From Devosiaceae bacterium (GTDB lineage Bacteria > Pseudomonadota > Alphaproteobacteria > Rhizobiales > Devosiaceae), in assembly GCA_021648585.1 (NCBI GenBank), contig JAKISM010000073.1, forward strand, positions 1 through 11,279: a DNA stretch of 11,279 nt. The letters run 5' to 3'. Within the stretch, counting starts at the first letter, position 1. The number at the start of each line of letters is the position of its first letter. Below, piece after piece: positions 1 through 11,279 of the stretch. The notes beneath the pieces are model-generated. The model did not search any database. It was not told the origin of the DNA and saw nothing but the letters and a program-made list of their open reading frames with translations. Position numbers and translations under genes: made by a program.

Positions 1-1797
1 TTCAAAACCTTCTCTATCCCTTGAATAAAAATCGCTTTGCGCCAATTTCTCTTCGATTTTTGCAATATTTTTTGTTAAATCATCAATCATTTTAGGCAGG
101 GTTTTTAGTGCATGTTGCTGCTTAAAAGATAATTTCTTTTTTTTGTTTGCTGTTGCTCTTTTTTGCTGTTTGCTTTTTTCTTTTGGAGTTTTTTCTTGTG
201 CTTGAAAGAATGGCTTGTTTTTCACTTGCCGCTCATAATCAGAATAACCACCAATATATTTTGTCCAAGTGCTACTGGCAGAAGAAGTGCTACTGGCAGA
301 AGAAGTGCTACTGGCAGAAGAAGTGCTACTGGCAGAAGAAGTGCTGCTGCCAGTAGTTGAAGTGTCGCTATCTTCATAAGCAATGATAGAAGTTGCAACC
401 CTATCTAAAAAATCACGATCATGACTAACAATAATTGCCGTTCCAGAATAATCCGCAATCATTTCTTGCAACAAATCAAGCGTCTCTAAATCCAAATCAT
501 TGGTTGGCTCATCAAGCACCAATAGGTTTGAGGGCAAAGAAAGTGTCTTTGCCAAACTTACTCTAGCTCTTTCGCCCCCCGAGAGTTTTTCAAGCGGTGT
601 GCCTGCTTGCTCAGGGCTAAATAAAAAGTCTTTCATATAAGAAATAATATGACGAGACGTGCCATTTATTTCAATAATATCAGTGCCGCCACCGCTAAGG
701 GCATCTTTTAGAGAAGTTTTAGGAGATAGGGTTGATCGTGTTTGATCAAGCAAGCCTAATTCAATATTAGAGCCAAGTTTTACTTCGCCGCTATCGGGTT
801 TTATTTCGCCAATAAGCAATTTAACAAGTGTAGTTTTACCAGCACCATTAGGGCCAATTATGCCAACTCTATCGCCACGCATAATGCGAGTTGAAAAATC
901 ATTTATTATAGAAATATCACCAAATGATTTAGAAATATTCTTTGCCTCTATAATTATATTACCTGAGGTCTTTGCCGTTGCTGCATTTAATGAAACTTTG
1001 CCAATTTGCGCACGTTGGTTTTTGCGCTCTTCTCTTAATGCCGTTAATTCACCCATGCGCCTAACATTGCGCTTTCGCCTTGCCGTTACTCCATAACGAA
1101 CCCAATGTTCTTCACGCACAATTTTACGTTTTAATTTATGGCGCTCAAGCTCCTCTTCTTCAAAAAACTTTTCACGCCAAACCTCAAACCTATCAAATCC
1201 AAAATTTAATTGATGGGTTTTACCTCTATCAACCCATAAAGTGCTTGAAGAAAGATCGGACAAAAATCTTCTATCATGACTAATAATAACTAGCGCTGCT
1301 TTGAGGTTTTTAAGCTCTTCCTGCAGCCAAGTAATGGCTGGTAAATCAAGATGATTTGTTGGCTCATCTAATAATAATATATCAGGATTTGGCGCTAAAA
1401 CTTTTGCTAAAGCGGCTCGTTTTATTTCACCGCCAGAGAGATTTTTGGTACTCCTGTCATCACTTAAACCAAACTGGTTTAATAAATATTGCGCATAATG
1501 TTCATCATCTAATGGGCTTAGTCCTGATTTCACATAATCAAGTAGGGTTTCATATTTACTAAGGTCTGGCTCTTGTTCTAAATAGCATATTGTGGTGCTA
1601 GGCTGCATAAACCGCTCGCCCTTATCTGCTTCAACTAGGCCAGAAATTATTTTTAAAAGGGTTGATTTGCCCGAGCCATTGCGCCCAACAAGTGCTATTT
1701 TATCCCCTTTATTTACATAAAGGTCAGCACCCTCAAGTAGTGCATCACCACCAAAGCTAAGCTCAATATTTTTAAGGGTCAATAAAGGAGTTGGCAT
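1..1797 (-). CDS. uup: ABC-F family ATPase, Uup type (3' end outside window)
   Basis: Soluble twin-ATPase protein of the ABC-F family. Family members act on ribosomes or, for Uup, on branched DNA and ribosome-related processes; they have no membrane domain and are not transporters. The reading frame is open from ATG at 1797-1795 to the window edge (599 codons). First ATPase: Walker A GRNGSGKST (residues 38-46), signature LSGGE (120-124), Walker B ILLLDEPTNHLD (140-151), H-loop SHDRRF. A charged linker follows (about 200-265). Second ATPase: Walker A GPNGAGKTT (315-323), LSGGER (405-410), LLVLDEPTNDLD (425-436), SHDRDFLD. The lysine-rich C-terminal stretch ending in RDREGF resembles the Uup coiled-coil DNA-binding tail, so only the last few tens of residues should be missing. 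An unusual Thr/Ser/Ala insert (about 478-510) separates the second ATPase from this tail. The start lies 8 bp after the glyS stop; GAAGG overlapping that stop may be its weak ribosome site, suggesting co-transcription with glyS. Uup versus another ABC-F subgroup rests on the C-terminal tail. Confidence 0.93.
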   Translation of the reverse strand, partial: MPTPLLTLKNIELSFGGDALLEGADLYVNKGDKIALVGRNGSGKSTLLKIISGLVEADKGERFMQPSTTICYLEQEPDLSKYETLLDYVKSGLSPLDDEHYAQYLLNQFGLSDDRSTKNLSGGEIKRAALAKVLAPNPDILLLDEPTNHLDLPAITWLQEELKNLKAALVIISHDRRFLSDLSSSTLWVDRGKTHQLNFGFDRFEVWREKFFEEEELERHKLKRKIVREEHWVRYGVTARRKRNVRRMGELTALREERKNQRAQIGKVSLNAATAKTSGNIIIEAKNISKSFGDISIINDFSTRIMRGDRVGIIGPNGAGKTTLVKLLIGEIKPDSGEVKLGSNIELGLLDQTRSTLSPKTSLKDALSGGGTDIIEINGTSRHIISYMKDFLFSPEQAGTPLEKLSGGERARVSLAKTLSLPSNLLVLDEPTNDLDLETLDLLQEMIADYSGTAIIVSHDRDFLDRVATSIIAYEDSDTSTTGSSTSSASSTSSASSTSSASSTSSASSTWTKYIGGYSDYERQVKNKPFFQAQEKTPKEKSKQQKRATANKKKKLSFKQQHALKTLPKMIDDLTKNIAKIEEKLAQSDFYSRDREGFE

Positions 1798-4700
1798 AAA
1801 TCGTTCTAGCCTTCAATTTTTGAAAAATTAGCAACCAAGTGCATTACATCTCTTAAATAAGCCAAAAGATTTAGACGGTTTTTACGTATAGACTTGTCTT
1901 CGTCATTAACCAAAACATGCTCAAAAAAATTATCCACTGGTTTTTGTAAACTAGCCAAAGATTGAATGGCGGCTGAAAAATCATCGCTTTTAATATGTGC
2001 TTGTACTTTTTCGGCAACATCATCAATAGCATTTTTTAATGCAATTTCTTGCTCAAGAGATAAAAGACTTAAATCCACCTCACCAGAAAAATTACTACCC
2101 TCTTTCTTTTCTTCAGCCAATAAAATATTCACCGCACGGCGATAACCAGCCAAAAGATCTATGCCAGCTGGTTTTTCTAACAGGTCTGAAAGCGCATTAA
2201 CTCGTAAAGTAATTTCAAACATATCATTGCTCAAAGCAGTAATTACCGCATCAACCAAATCATGCCTTGCGCCATTATCACGCAACATTACTTTGAGCCT
2301 GTCATGGAAAAAACTTAACAGATCTGGCTCAACGTCAAGTTGGAAATCTATTTTATTTTCAACCAAAATTCTAATTATTCCAAGCGCTGCACGGCGAAGC
2401 GCAAACGGATCTCTTGAGCCTGTTGGCTTTTCATTAATTGACCAAAAACTATTTAGCAAATCTAATTTATCAGCTAGCGCAACGGCAATAGAAATCGGCT
2501 CGGTGGGCACTTCATCGCTCGCACCAACTGGCTTATAATGATTTTGAATAGCATTGGCTACACGCTCATCTTCACCTTGCTCAAGCGCATAATAGCGACC
2601 CATTAGGCCTTGCAATGATGCAAATTCATTGACCATTTCTGAAACTAGATCAGCCTTTGCAAGATTTGCAGCACGAGCGGTTAAATCTATATCAGCGCCA
2701 ATTTGCGGTGCTATATTTTTTGCCAAAGAAATTATGCGCTCAACCCGCTCAAATTGCGAGCCAAGTTTGGCATGAAATATCATAGATTTTAGTTTTGGCA
2801 ATCTGTCTGCAAGCGGAGCTTTAAGATCATTTTCATAGAAAAATAATGCGTCCTTAAGCCTTGCAGTTATGACACTTTCATTGCCAGCAATAATGAGTTT
2901 GCCACCATCATCAGCAATCATATTTGAAACTAGAATAAATTTATTTGTTAATTTGCCCTCTTCATCTGTCAGACAAAAACATTTCTGATTAGCTTTAATC
3001 GTTGTGACAATTACTTCTTTTGGCAGGCTTAAAAAATCTTTTTCAAAGCTACCCATCATTGGCACTGGCCATTCAACTAAGCCTGCAACTTCTTCTAATA
3101 ATCTTTTATCAGAAATTAATTTTAGCCCCTTAGCAAAGCTAAGCTGATTTGCGTCTTGCTCAATAATTTGCATACGCCTATCAATATCAAGAACAACATG
3201 CGCCTTTTGCAAAGATTGCGCATAATCATCAAAGCGTTTTATTTTAATTGGCTTAGGGCTTAAAAAACGATGACCATAAGTTTCATCACCTGATTTTATA
3301 TCATCGATTTCAAATCCTACTATTTCGCTTTCATCAATTTCATTGCTAAAAATAGCAACAATAGAGCGCAAAGGGCGCACCCAATTTAGCTTGCCATTTC
3401 CCCAGCGCATGGATTTTGCCCATGGGAAATTTTTGATGATTTTGGGCATAATTTCGCTTAGGATTTTTACGGTGCTAAGCCCCTTTTTCTCAATTACAGC
3501 AACATAAAACTCACCCTTTTTAGGATCACTTTGAATTGTCGCTTCATTAATTGAGTTAAGACCAGCACCACGCAAAAACCCTGCAATAGCTTGTTCTGGC
3601 GCATCAATTTTTGGGCCTTTTTTCTCACTCCTTGTATCGGGTGAAGATTTTGGCAAACCAGTAATAACTAAAGCCAAACGGCGAGGTGTTACAAAACTTT
3701 TAGCGCTTTCATAAGTTAGGCCTGCATCTACTAGCGCATTAGTTACTAATTTTTTTAAATCATTGGCAGCTTTGCGCTGAAAACGAGCAGGTATTTCTTC
3801 ACTAAAAAGTTCAAGTAAGAATTCAGACATTTAATAATCTTTATCATTGTTACAATCATTAAATCACTGACTAACAAGTGCTAATCAAAAAGTCTATTAA
3901 GTTTAAGATTTTAAGCAAAAGAAAACTCACTTTCTTCCTCCCCCTTGTGGGGAGGAGCTTTCTTTTTTCTCCCTCCCCCTTCGCGGGGAGGGTTGGGGTT
4001 GGGACCTGGGAGAATGGTGTGATTTTTAGGCGAAGTCCAGCGAGCAAATATAAACTACCAGCCGCCTCCACCTCCACCGCCGCCCCCACCGCCAGAACTG
4101 CCACCACTAGAAAACCCAGATGAAGAAGAACTCGAAGGCTGAGCCGCAATCATTGAAGCAGACATACCTGTTGCTAAGCCTGACATAGATTTACTTAGGC
4201 TTGAAGCAGAATAAGAAGTGCCACTTAGCCAAGTAGGGTTATAGTTATTTGTTGCATCAGAAACAGCATTACGTGCTAATTCGCTTTCAAAATGTTGCGA
4301 CCATGGTTTTTCTACGCCCAAAGCGACGGCAAATGGTAATATTTTTTCAAATCTCTTAACGCTCATTTCTGGCTCATCAATCATATTAAGGCGCTGTTTT
4401 TCAGCTACTTCAAGGTACATACGAAAGCCATCAATTTGATCCATAATTTTTCGCCCATGCACAGTGGGAGCACGCATGAGAAATGCGAATAACACGTTCA
4501 AGATAACGATTGTAACAGTGGCGATAATAGCAGTAGTGCTTGATATTGTGGCAAAGGTAGCCAATATTGCCCCAGACATATTAAACCCTGCCATAGCTAT
4601 CCAAACAAAAATGAATATTCTTGCAAATCCACCTCTAGACCAAAGACCACTAAATGCACCAGTAAGTAATGCAATAGCAACGCCAGCGCCTATTGCACCA

Positions 4701-7700
4701 ACTGCATAGACGGGGTGTATTATTCCAAGAACCATCATTATAATTAAGCTAATAGCAGAAAGAACAAATCCTATAATAACATAAGAAACATTATTCTTGA
4801 AAAAAGCATGACGGTTTTCTGTGCCAATTATTTTGATAAATTCTTCTCTAGTTTTATTTAATTTTACTCCATGCGCCTTATTAAAAAACACCGTGCCCTT
4901 TGATTGAATATAATCATAAATAATTTGCTCTCCCGATGGCAAATATCTTGCTGGCTTGTTTGTTAGATCAATTTTTGTTGAGTTCTTCTTTTTATCGATT
5001 GTTATTAGACCCTTGATGGCAAGATTAAGCAAAGCGGCGCTATAGGCCGTCCAACCATTTTTCTTCCAGCCCATTTTCCAAATATAATGAATAAGCGCCG
5101 GAGAAAATCCTTTGGGCGGATAAAAAAGCGGAATAATAGTTCCTTTTTTAGGGTCGCGTCCAATTTTATTCCACGCATAAAGATAATAAAATAGCACCAA
5201 AAAAGCCCCACTGATGGGGACTATAATATCTCGCCTATCTGAAAGATAAAGCGCTGTTTCTTTAATTCCAGCAGGCTCAGCAATTATGCCTTTTTGAAAT
5301 TTAACCGCAATGCTCATACCTTCATATGAATTTAGAGAGCGAGTTGCCTGAAAAGCGGCGCTATTATTGCTGGTTTTAGTGATTGTTAGCGCCTGCTCAG
5401 TTGAACCAGTTGCCCCCGTATAGCCAACCAAATCCGAAATAATTGCCCCATCAGGAAGTTTAATGCGAGCAACTGCTTGCTTGATTGGGAAATCCCAAAA
5501 ATGCCCTATAACATTGAAAAATAACTCGTCATGAGTTTCAAAAAACCTAACCTGACGGGTCATAGAATATTTAATCATATAGCGATAATTACCAGGTTCT
5601 AAAAACACTGAAGCCTCACCAATATAAATGCGTAACCCATTGGTAATTTTTTTAGTAGAAAATGGCTCGTCTTGCCCATTTTTTTTAATAGAAATAATTT
5701 CAAGTTCTGAACGAAAATCAGAGCCATCATCATTTTTCATAATGGTGGCAACATCTCGAAAAATCCCACGCTTGATTTTATTCCCCTCAGCACGCACCTC
5801 AATATATTCAACTATTTCAACCGAGCCATCAATGTTTATGGTGATGTTTGTTGAATATGAATTTATTACTTCTTGCGCAAAGGAGGGGAGTGAGAAGACT
5901 AACAAGCCAATGAGTAGCAATATCTTGCTAAATATAAGTTTTTGCAAACTCTTAATCAAAGGAAACATCTGGAACTGCTCGATCAGCCTCATTTGTAAGT
6001 TCAAAATATTCAGCCTTAATAAACTTAAAAGCATTTGCAATAAGGTTTGAAGGAAACGATTCAACTAATACGTTTAAGTTGCGCACCGAGCCATTATAAT
6101 AGCGGCGTGAGAGTTGAATTTCATCTTCTACCATTTGTAAAGAACCTTGAAATTCCAAAAAAGTAGTATTGGCTTTAAGATCAGGATAATTTTCTGCAAC
6201 AGCTATTAATTTTCCCAAAGCACCAGAAAGCAATCCTTCAAGCTTTGAACGCTCAGCTGGCCCTTCGCTCCCTGCGCCTTGCACAGCGGCACGGGCATTT
6301 GTCACTGCCTCAAGCACTCCCTTTTCGTGCCCCATATAGCCTTTAACGGTTTCAAGCATAGAGGGGATAAGGTTTGCTCTTCTTTTGAGTTGCACATCAA
6401 TTCCCGACCAGCCTTCTTCAACTAATTGGCGGTTTTTAATTAGTGAATTGTAGATCACTACCGCATAAAGAGCAGCGGCAACGATAAGCCCTAATATTAT
6501 CCAACTCAAATCCATTTTATCCTCTCAATAAAATACTAAATAGTTGATAGTATCTAGTATCTTTTAAACCCATTGTAAAACTATATAAATTAGACCAGCA
6601 AGCATATGACAATGTCAACACTACAAAGTGATATTTCTTTATATCCGCATTAGCGCTGGCGCAGCGGGTCGCTCAGCATGACATTTGATGTGTTGCTTTA
6701 AACCTCAATGTCACTCTGAACGAAGTGAAGAGTCTTAATCTTAAACGCAAAAAAGGCGCTTAAAATAAGCGCCCTTTTTTAGTTTTATTTATGCCAACTA
6801 TTAAAATTCAGCCCATTCATCATCAACCTTAAGTGCCGCATTGCCCTTTGAAAGATAGGTCTTAGCCGCTTGGGTGACTTTTTGCTTAAGCGCTTTAATG
6901 CCTTTGGCTGGTGGCGCTTTTGCTTCATCGCCTGAGAGCTTAAACACCTCAACAATTTGATCAAGCTCGTTGGCTTGCGCTTCTGTTTGCTCAATGGCGG
7001 CGTTTGTTTCTTCAACTAGTGCCGCATTATGTTGCGTCATTTCGTCCATTTGACGAACTGCTCCATTTACCTCTTCAAGCGAACTTGCTTGCTCGCGGCT
7101 ATTTTTTGCTATGCTCTCAAGTAGGCTTGAATTCTCACGTACTGATTCTAAAATATTATTTAGTTTACCAGCCGCCTCTTCAACTAATTTCGAGCCACCA
7201 GAAACTTCAGTTGCACTTTGCTCAATTAAAACCTTAACCTCAGATGAAGCTTCAGCTGCACTTTGCGCTAGGCGACGAACCTCAACCGCAACAACCGCAA
7301 AGCCTTTACCAGCTTCTCCAGCACGTGCCGCTTCAACAGAAGCGTTAAGCGCAAGTAAGTTAGTTTGGAAAGCAATATCATCAATCATGCCAATGATGTT
7401 TGAGATTTTCTCAGATGAAGTTGTAATGCGCTCCATCGCATCTTTTGCTTTATGCATAATTTGTTCGCCATCGGCCGCAGTTTTAGACGTGATGGCAGAT
7501 TTATTTGAAGCCTCTTCTGCCTTTTCAGCGTTGGCTATAACGGTTGAAGATAATTGCTCCATAGCGGCAGAAGTTTCTTCAATAGTTGCTGCTTGTTTTG
7601 TGGTTCTATCAGCGAGATCATTCGCACCCTCAAGTATTTCACTTGTTGCTGTTTTAAGTCCGCCAGATGTTTCTTGTAATTGACCAACAATATCGGTGAG

Positions 7701-10700
7701 GCGATCGGCAACCATATTAGTATCACTTTTCAGCTTATCAAATGCACCTTCATATTCACCATTTACACGCAAAGTTAAATCTGTTTGTGCAAGAGCTGCC
7801 AGCACCACACCAGTTTCGCTAACCCCACGATCAACGGTAGCCACCAGATTATTCACGCTTTCAGCTAGATTATTTAATTCCTCATCAGGAAAATTAGCTT
7901 CAACCTGCTTAGAAAAATCACCCGCAATGGCTGCATCAACAACCTCACCAAACGCACGCTGTAAATCCTGCATCATCTTGGTGCGATCAGCAATACGTTG
8001 CTCGCTTGCTTCTTTTTCCTCTTGTGTCATTGAGTTTACTTTAATGCCGTTCTCACGGAACACTTCAACCGCACGAGCCATATCACCTAATTCATCTCCA
8101 CGATCAGAGCCACGAACCTCAACATCGAGATCACCAGCGGCTAAGTCTTCCATTGTTTTATTTAGGCGAGAGAGTGGAGTGGTAACTGAGCGAATGATTA
8201 AAAAAGCGAATATAAGTGTTATAGATAGAATCAGCGCATTTAATATAATAGTATTGCGCAATTCATTGGCAGCTTTCATTTCATAGTTTTTTGCGAATGT
8301 AAAAATATTAGCAGTAGCTACATCATCTACTTGTTTTAGTAGATTAATACGATCTGTGGTTGCGGTAAACCATTGCTCTCCAGTTACTGAAGAAAGCGAT
8401 CCGCCAAACGGAGCAGCCAACAAGATATCTCTTAAAGCATATACCTTATCAACAATTGGCCCCTTATGAGTATCAGCAAAAAATTGACTTAATTCAGGAG
8501 TTGCTGATTCTCCAAATGAATGTAATAATTCTCCTTGCACAGCAATAAGAGAGCTATATTTCAAATATGTTTTTTGATCGATAGCTCCGCTGGAAAATGC
8601 GCCCGTGCCTACCGCACGTTCAATTCCTGCACGCTCTTTAGCTTGCAAAAACGAAGAAAGAGATAGAAGTTGCGATACCATTTCAGGATCACCCGCATGA
8701 GATATTTGCAAATCAATGGTTTTGAGAAGTTCTGATATTGTAGTTGTATAATAACTAACCATATTCGCTTTTGATATTTCAAGTGAACTTGTTTTAGTAC
8801 GAATTCCTTCTAGCTTTCCAAGATCGCCTGATGCCAGCACTAATTCACTTACCACATCTTCACTTAGCATTACTAATTTTTCTGGGGTAGTTTTTTCTAA
8901 AAACTTATTTAGAGCAGCGCTTGTTAATTCACGTTGTCCAACTAAATCATTAGCAAATTTGACCCCTTTAGTGCCAATAAAACCAGCGCTCATTCCACGT
9001 TCTTTTTGCATTTCATGCACAAGGTTAGAAACAAGGGGAATTAACTCGCTCATTTGAAGTAGATTTTTTGCTTCACTTGCTACTTCGAACTCACTTTTTA
9101 ATTGACCAAAGCCAATGAACAACAAACCAGTGAGCGGCACAAGACAGAGTGCTAATATACGTATTTTTACAGATATGCTAGATGATATATTTTTCAATTT
9201 AAGATTAGACATATTACTTCTTTCTTATATCTCTAAATAATAGATAGGCAAATATTGTGCAGTCCGTGCATGTATTTATTAGGAGCCATGCCATGCTTGT
9301 GACTACAATAAACCAATGGTAGAAATTTTGATTTGAACATCTTGAACCCCTAAAGTTAATACTCACGTTACTCGCAAGAGACTGCGTCCAAACTGCCTAC
9401 AAATTATATATTAAGGAAAAATACTCATGTTATGGTTAAATAACAGTAAACCATTAATATTATTTGGAATTGCTCAAAACCACCAATAGCTTAGCTTTAT
9501 TAGAAGTCGCTTCTAATAAATTATTCTAGCTAAGTTTTAAGATTTTAGGCTTCAAGCGCAAGGTTTCTAACTTAAAACACCAATAACAGCTTCAATTTTT
9601 TTCTTCATTGAACCTGCATCAAAAGGCTTGATAATATAATTATTTACACCACAAGAAATAGCCTCTTGCACTTGCTCTTTATCTGAGCGTCCTGTTGCCA
9701 TAATAAACGGCATTTTTGCAGTTTTAGGGTGTTTGCGCAATACTTTAAGCAAAGTTAGTCCGTCAATATCGTCCATATTCCAATCGGAAATAATTAGATC
9801 AACGCTGGTTTTTTCTAATTTACCAAGCGCATCACGCCCGCTTTTCGCTTCGGTGATTTTGTTGAACCCAAGTTGATTGAGAATATATTTACAGATACCA
9901 CGCATTGATTGCTGATCATCTACTATTAACACACTTATTGCACTAGCTTTTGGCATTTTACTCTTACTCTATTCTGTTTATGAGCTTAAGGCTCATTACT
10001 TATAATTTCAGGATTAATACTTAGATTGAAAAAGTTACTTTTTTGTCAAACTTATAAAAATTTATTATTTTAATTTTGTCGTCGCCATTGCAATACGAGA
10101 AGCAACATTATCTATATCTGCTTGCTCACTAACAGCGCCCTCTTCAAAAGCAACTTTTGGCATGCCATAAACAAGCGAAGATATTTCAGATTGGCCTATA
10201 GTAATTGCGCCTGCTTCAAGCATTTCTTTTAAGCCTTTTGCACCATCACGACCCATGCCAGTTAGAATAACGCCAATAGCTTTGTTGCCTACATTTTTAG
10301 CAACCGAACTAAATAAAACATCAACACTTGGTTTGTGCCCTGAAACTTCTTCACCATCCTCAAGTCGGCATTTTAATTGCCCAGAGCTTTTCTCAACTCG
10401 TAAATGCACCCCCCCCTTTGCAATATAGGCGTGACCTATTTCAAGCACCGTGCGATCTTGCGCTTCGCAAACTTCAATTTCACATAAATCATTTAAACGA
10501 GTAGCAAATCGCTCGGTAAAGCCAACTGGCATATGTTGAGTGATAATAATTGGTGGGCAATCTTTTGGCATTTTTGTTAGTACCGCTCTTATTGCTTCAA
10601 CACCGCCAGTTGAAGCTCCAATGGCTATCAGCGATCCTTGCGGTGCGCTGGCGCTAGTTATTGCAATTTGCGGGACTTTTGCTCGCATACCGCGCGATCT

Positions 10701-11279
10701 GGCAGAACTTTTTGCAGCTGCATGAACCTTTTGACAAACCTCTGCCCCAAATTCATCAATGCCTGTTGTAAGATTAGCATTAGGTTTTGCAACAAAATCT
10801 ACTGCTCCCAATTCAAGCGCTAATAGAGTTTCCTCCGCCCCCTTTTGCGTCAAGGTTGAAACCATAACAACAGGCATTGGGCGCAGGCGCATTAATTTAT
10901 CTAAAAACTCAAGCCCGTTCATATTGGGCATTTCAATGTCTAATGTTAAAACATCGGGGTTTAATTCTTTGATTTTTTGCCGGGCATCTATTGGATCTAT
11001 TGCAGAACCAACAACTTTAATACCTGCATCATTATTTAGCACTTTTGTTAAAACGGAGCGAATAAGCGCACTGTCATCAACTACTAAAACTTTTACGCTC
11101 ATGCCACTGCCCTTGAACTTTGTGGCGCATGATATTGATATAGGGTTTTTCCAGATAATGAGAATTGAGGGTTATTGCGTCCAACATTTTCAGAATGACC
11201 AATATACATAAAGGCATCTGGCGCTAACACTTCGCTTAGTTGAGAAAAAAGTTGGTTTTGTATAGGTTTGTCAAAATAA

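Overview
The window is AT-rich bacterial DNA in which every supported gene lies on the minus strand. It reads as part of an alphaproteobacterial chromosome. The GlyS sequence, the cheR-cheB-cheY order and the chemoreceptor ending in a CheR-tether-like pentapeptide all fit that class. GlyS has the feel of Hyphomicrobiales (Rhizobiales) sequences, but low G+C is unusual there outside a few lineages, so I do not name a genus. No phage, transposase, integrase, tRNA, rRNA or CRISPR array was found.

In transcription order (high to low coordinates), the window opens inside a chemotaxis operon. It holds the last ~60 codons of cheR, cheB starting in an ATGA overlap with the cheR stop, and then a single-domain CheY-like response regulator about 110 bp further on. 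A 354-bp gene-free stretch follows, with a perfect 11-bp inverted repeat near its cheY end and a possible promoter for the next gene. That gene is an 803-residue methyl-accepting chemotaxis protein with a periplasmic NIT-type sensor, HAMP region, MCP signalling hairpin and C-terminal EWAEF. It is closed by a clear intrinsic terminator. CheR and CheB would methylate and demethylate such receptors, and the CheY-like protein would carry phosphoryl signals to the motor or act as a phosphate sink.

The second block begins after the terminator and a palindromic repeat. lemA overlaps a DUF2207 membrane-protein gene. A 224-bp gap with two GC-rich hairpins follows, then glyS (glycyl-tRNA synthetase beta subunit). 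Eight bases later comes an ABC-F ATPase of the Uup type, which runs off the left edge. glyQ, the usual partner of glyS, is not in the window.

I see no convincing novel multi-gene system. The most unusual features are a four-copy 18-bp in-frame tandem repeat adding a Thr/Ser/Ala linker to the Uup-like protein, the two kinds of palindromic repeat between genes, and the structured long leader in front of the chemoreceptor gene.
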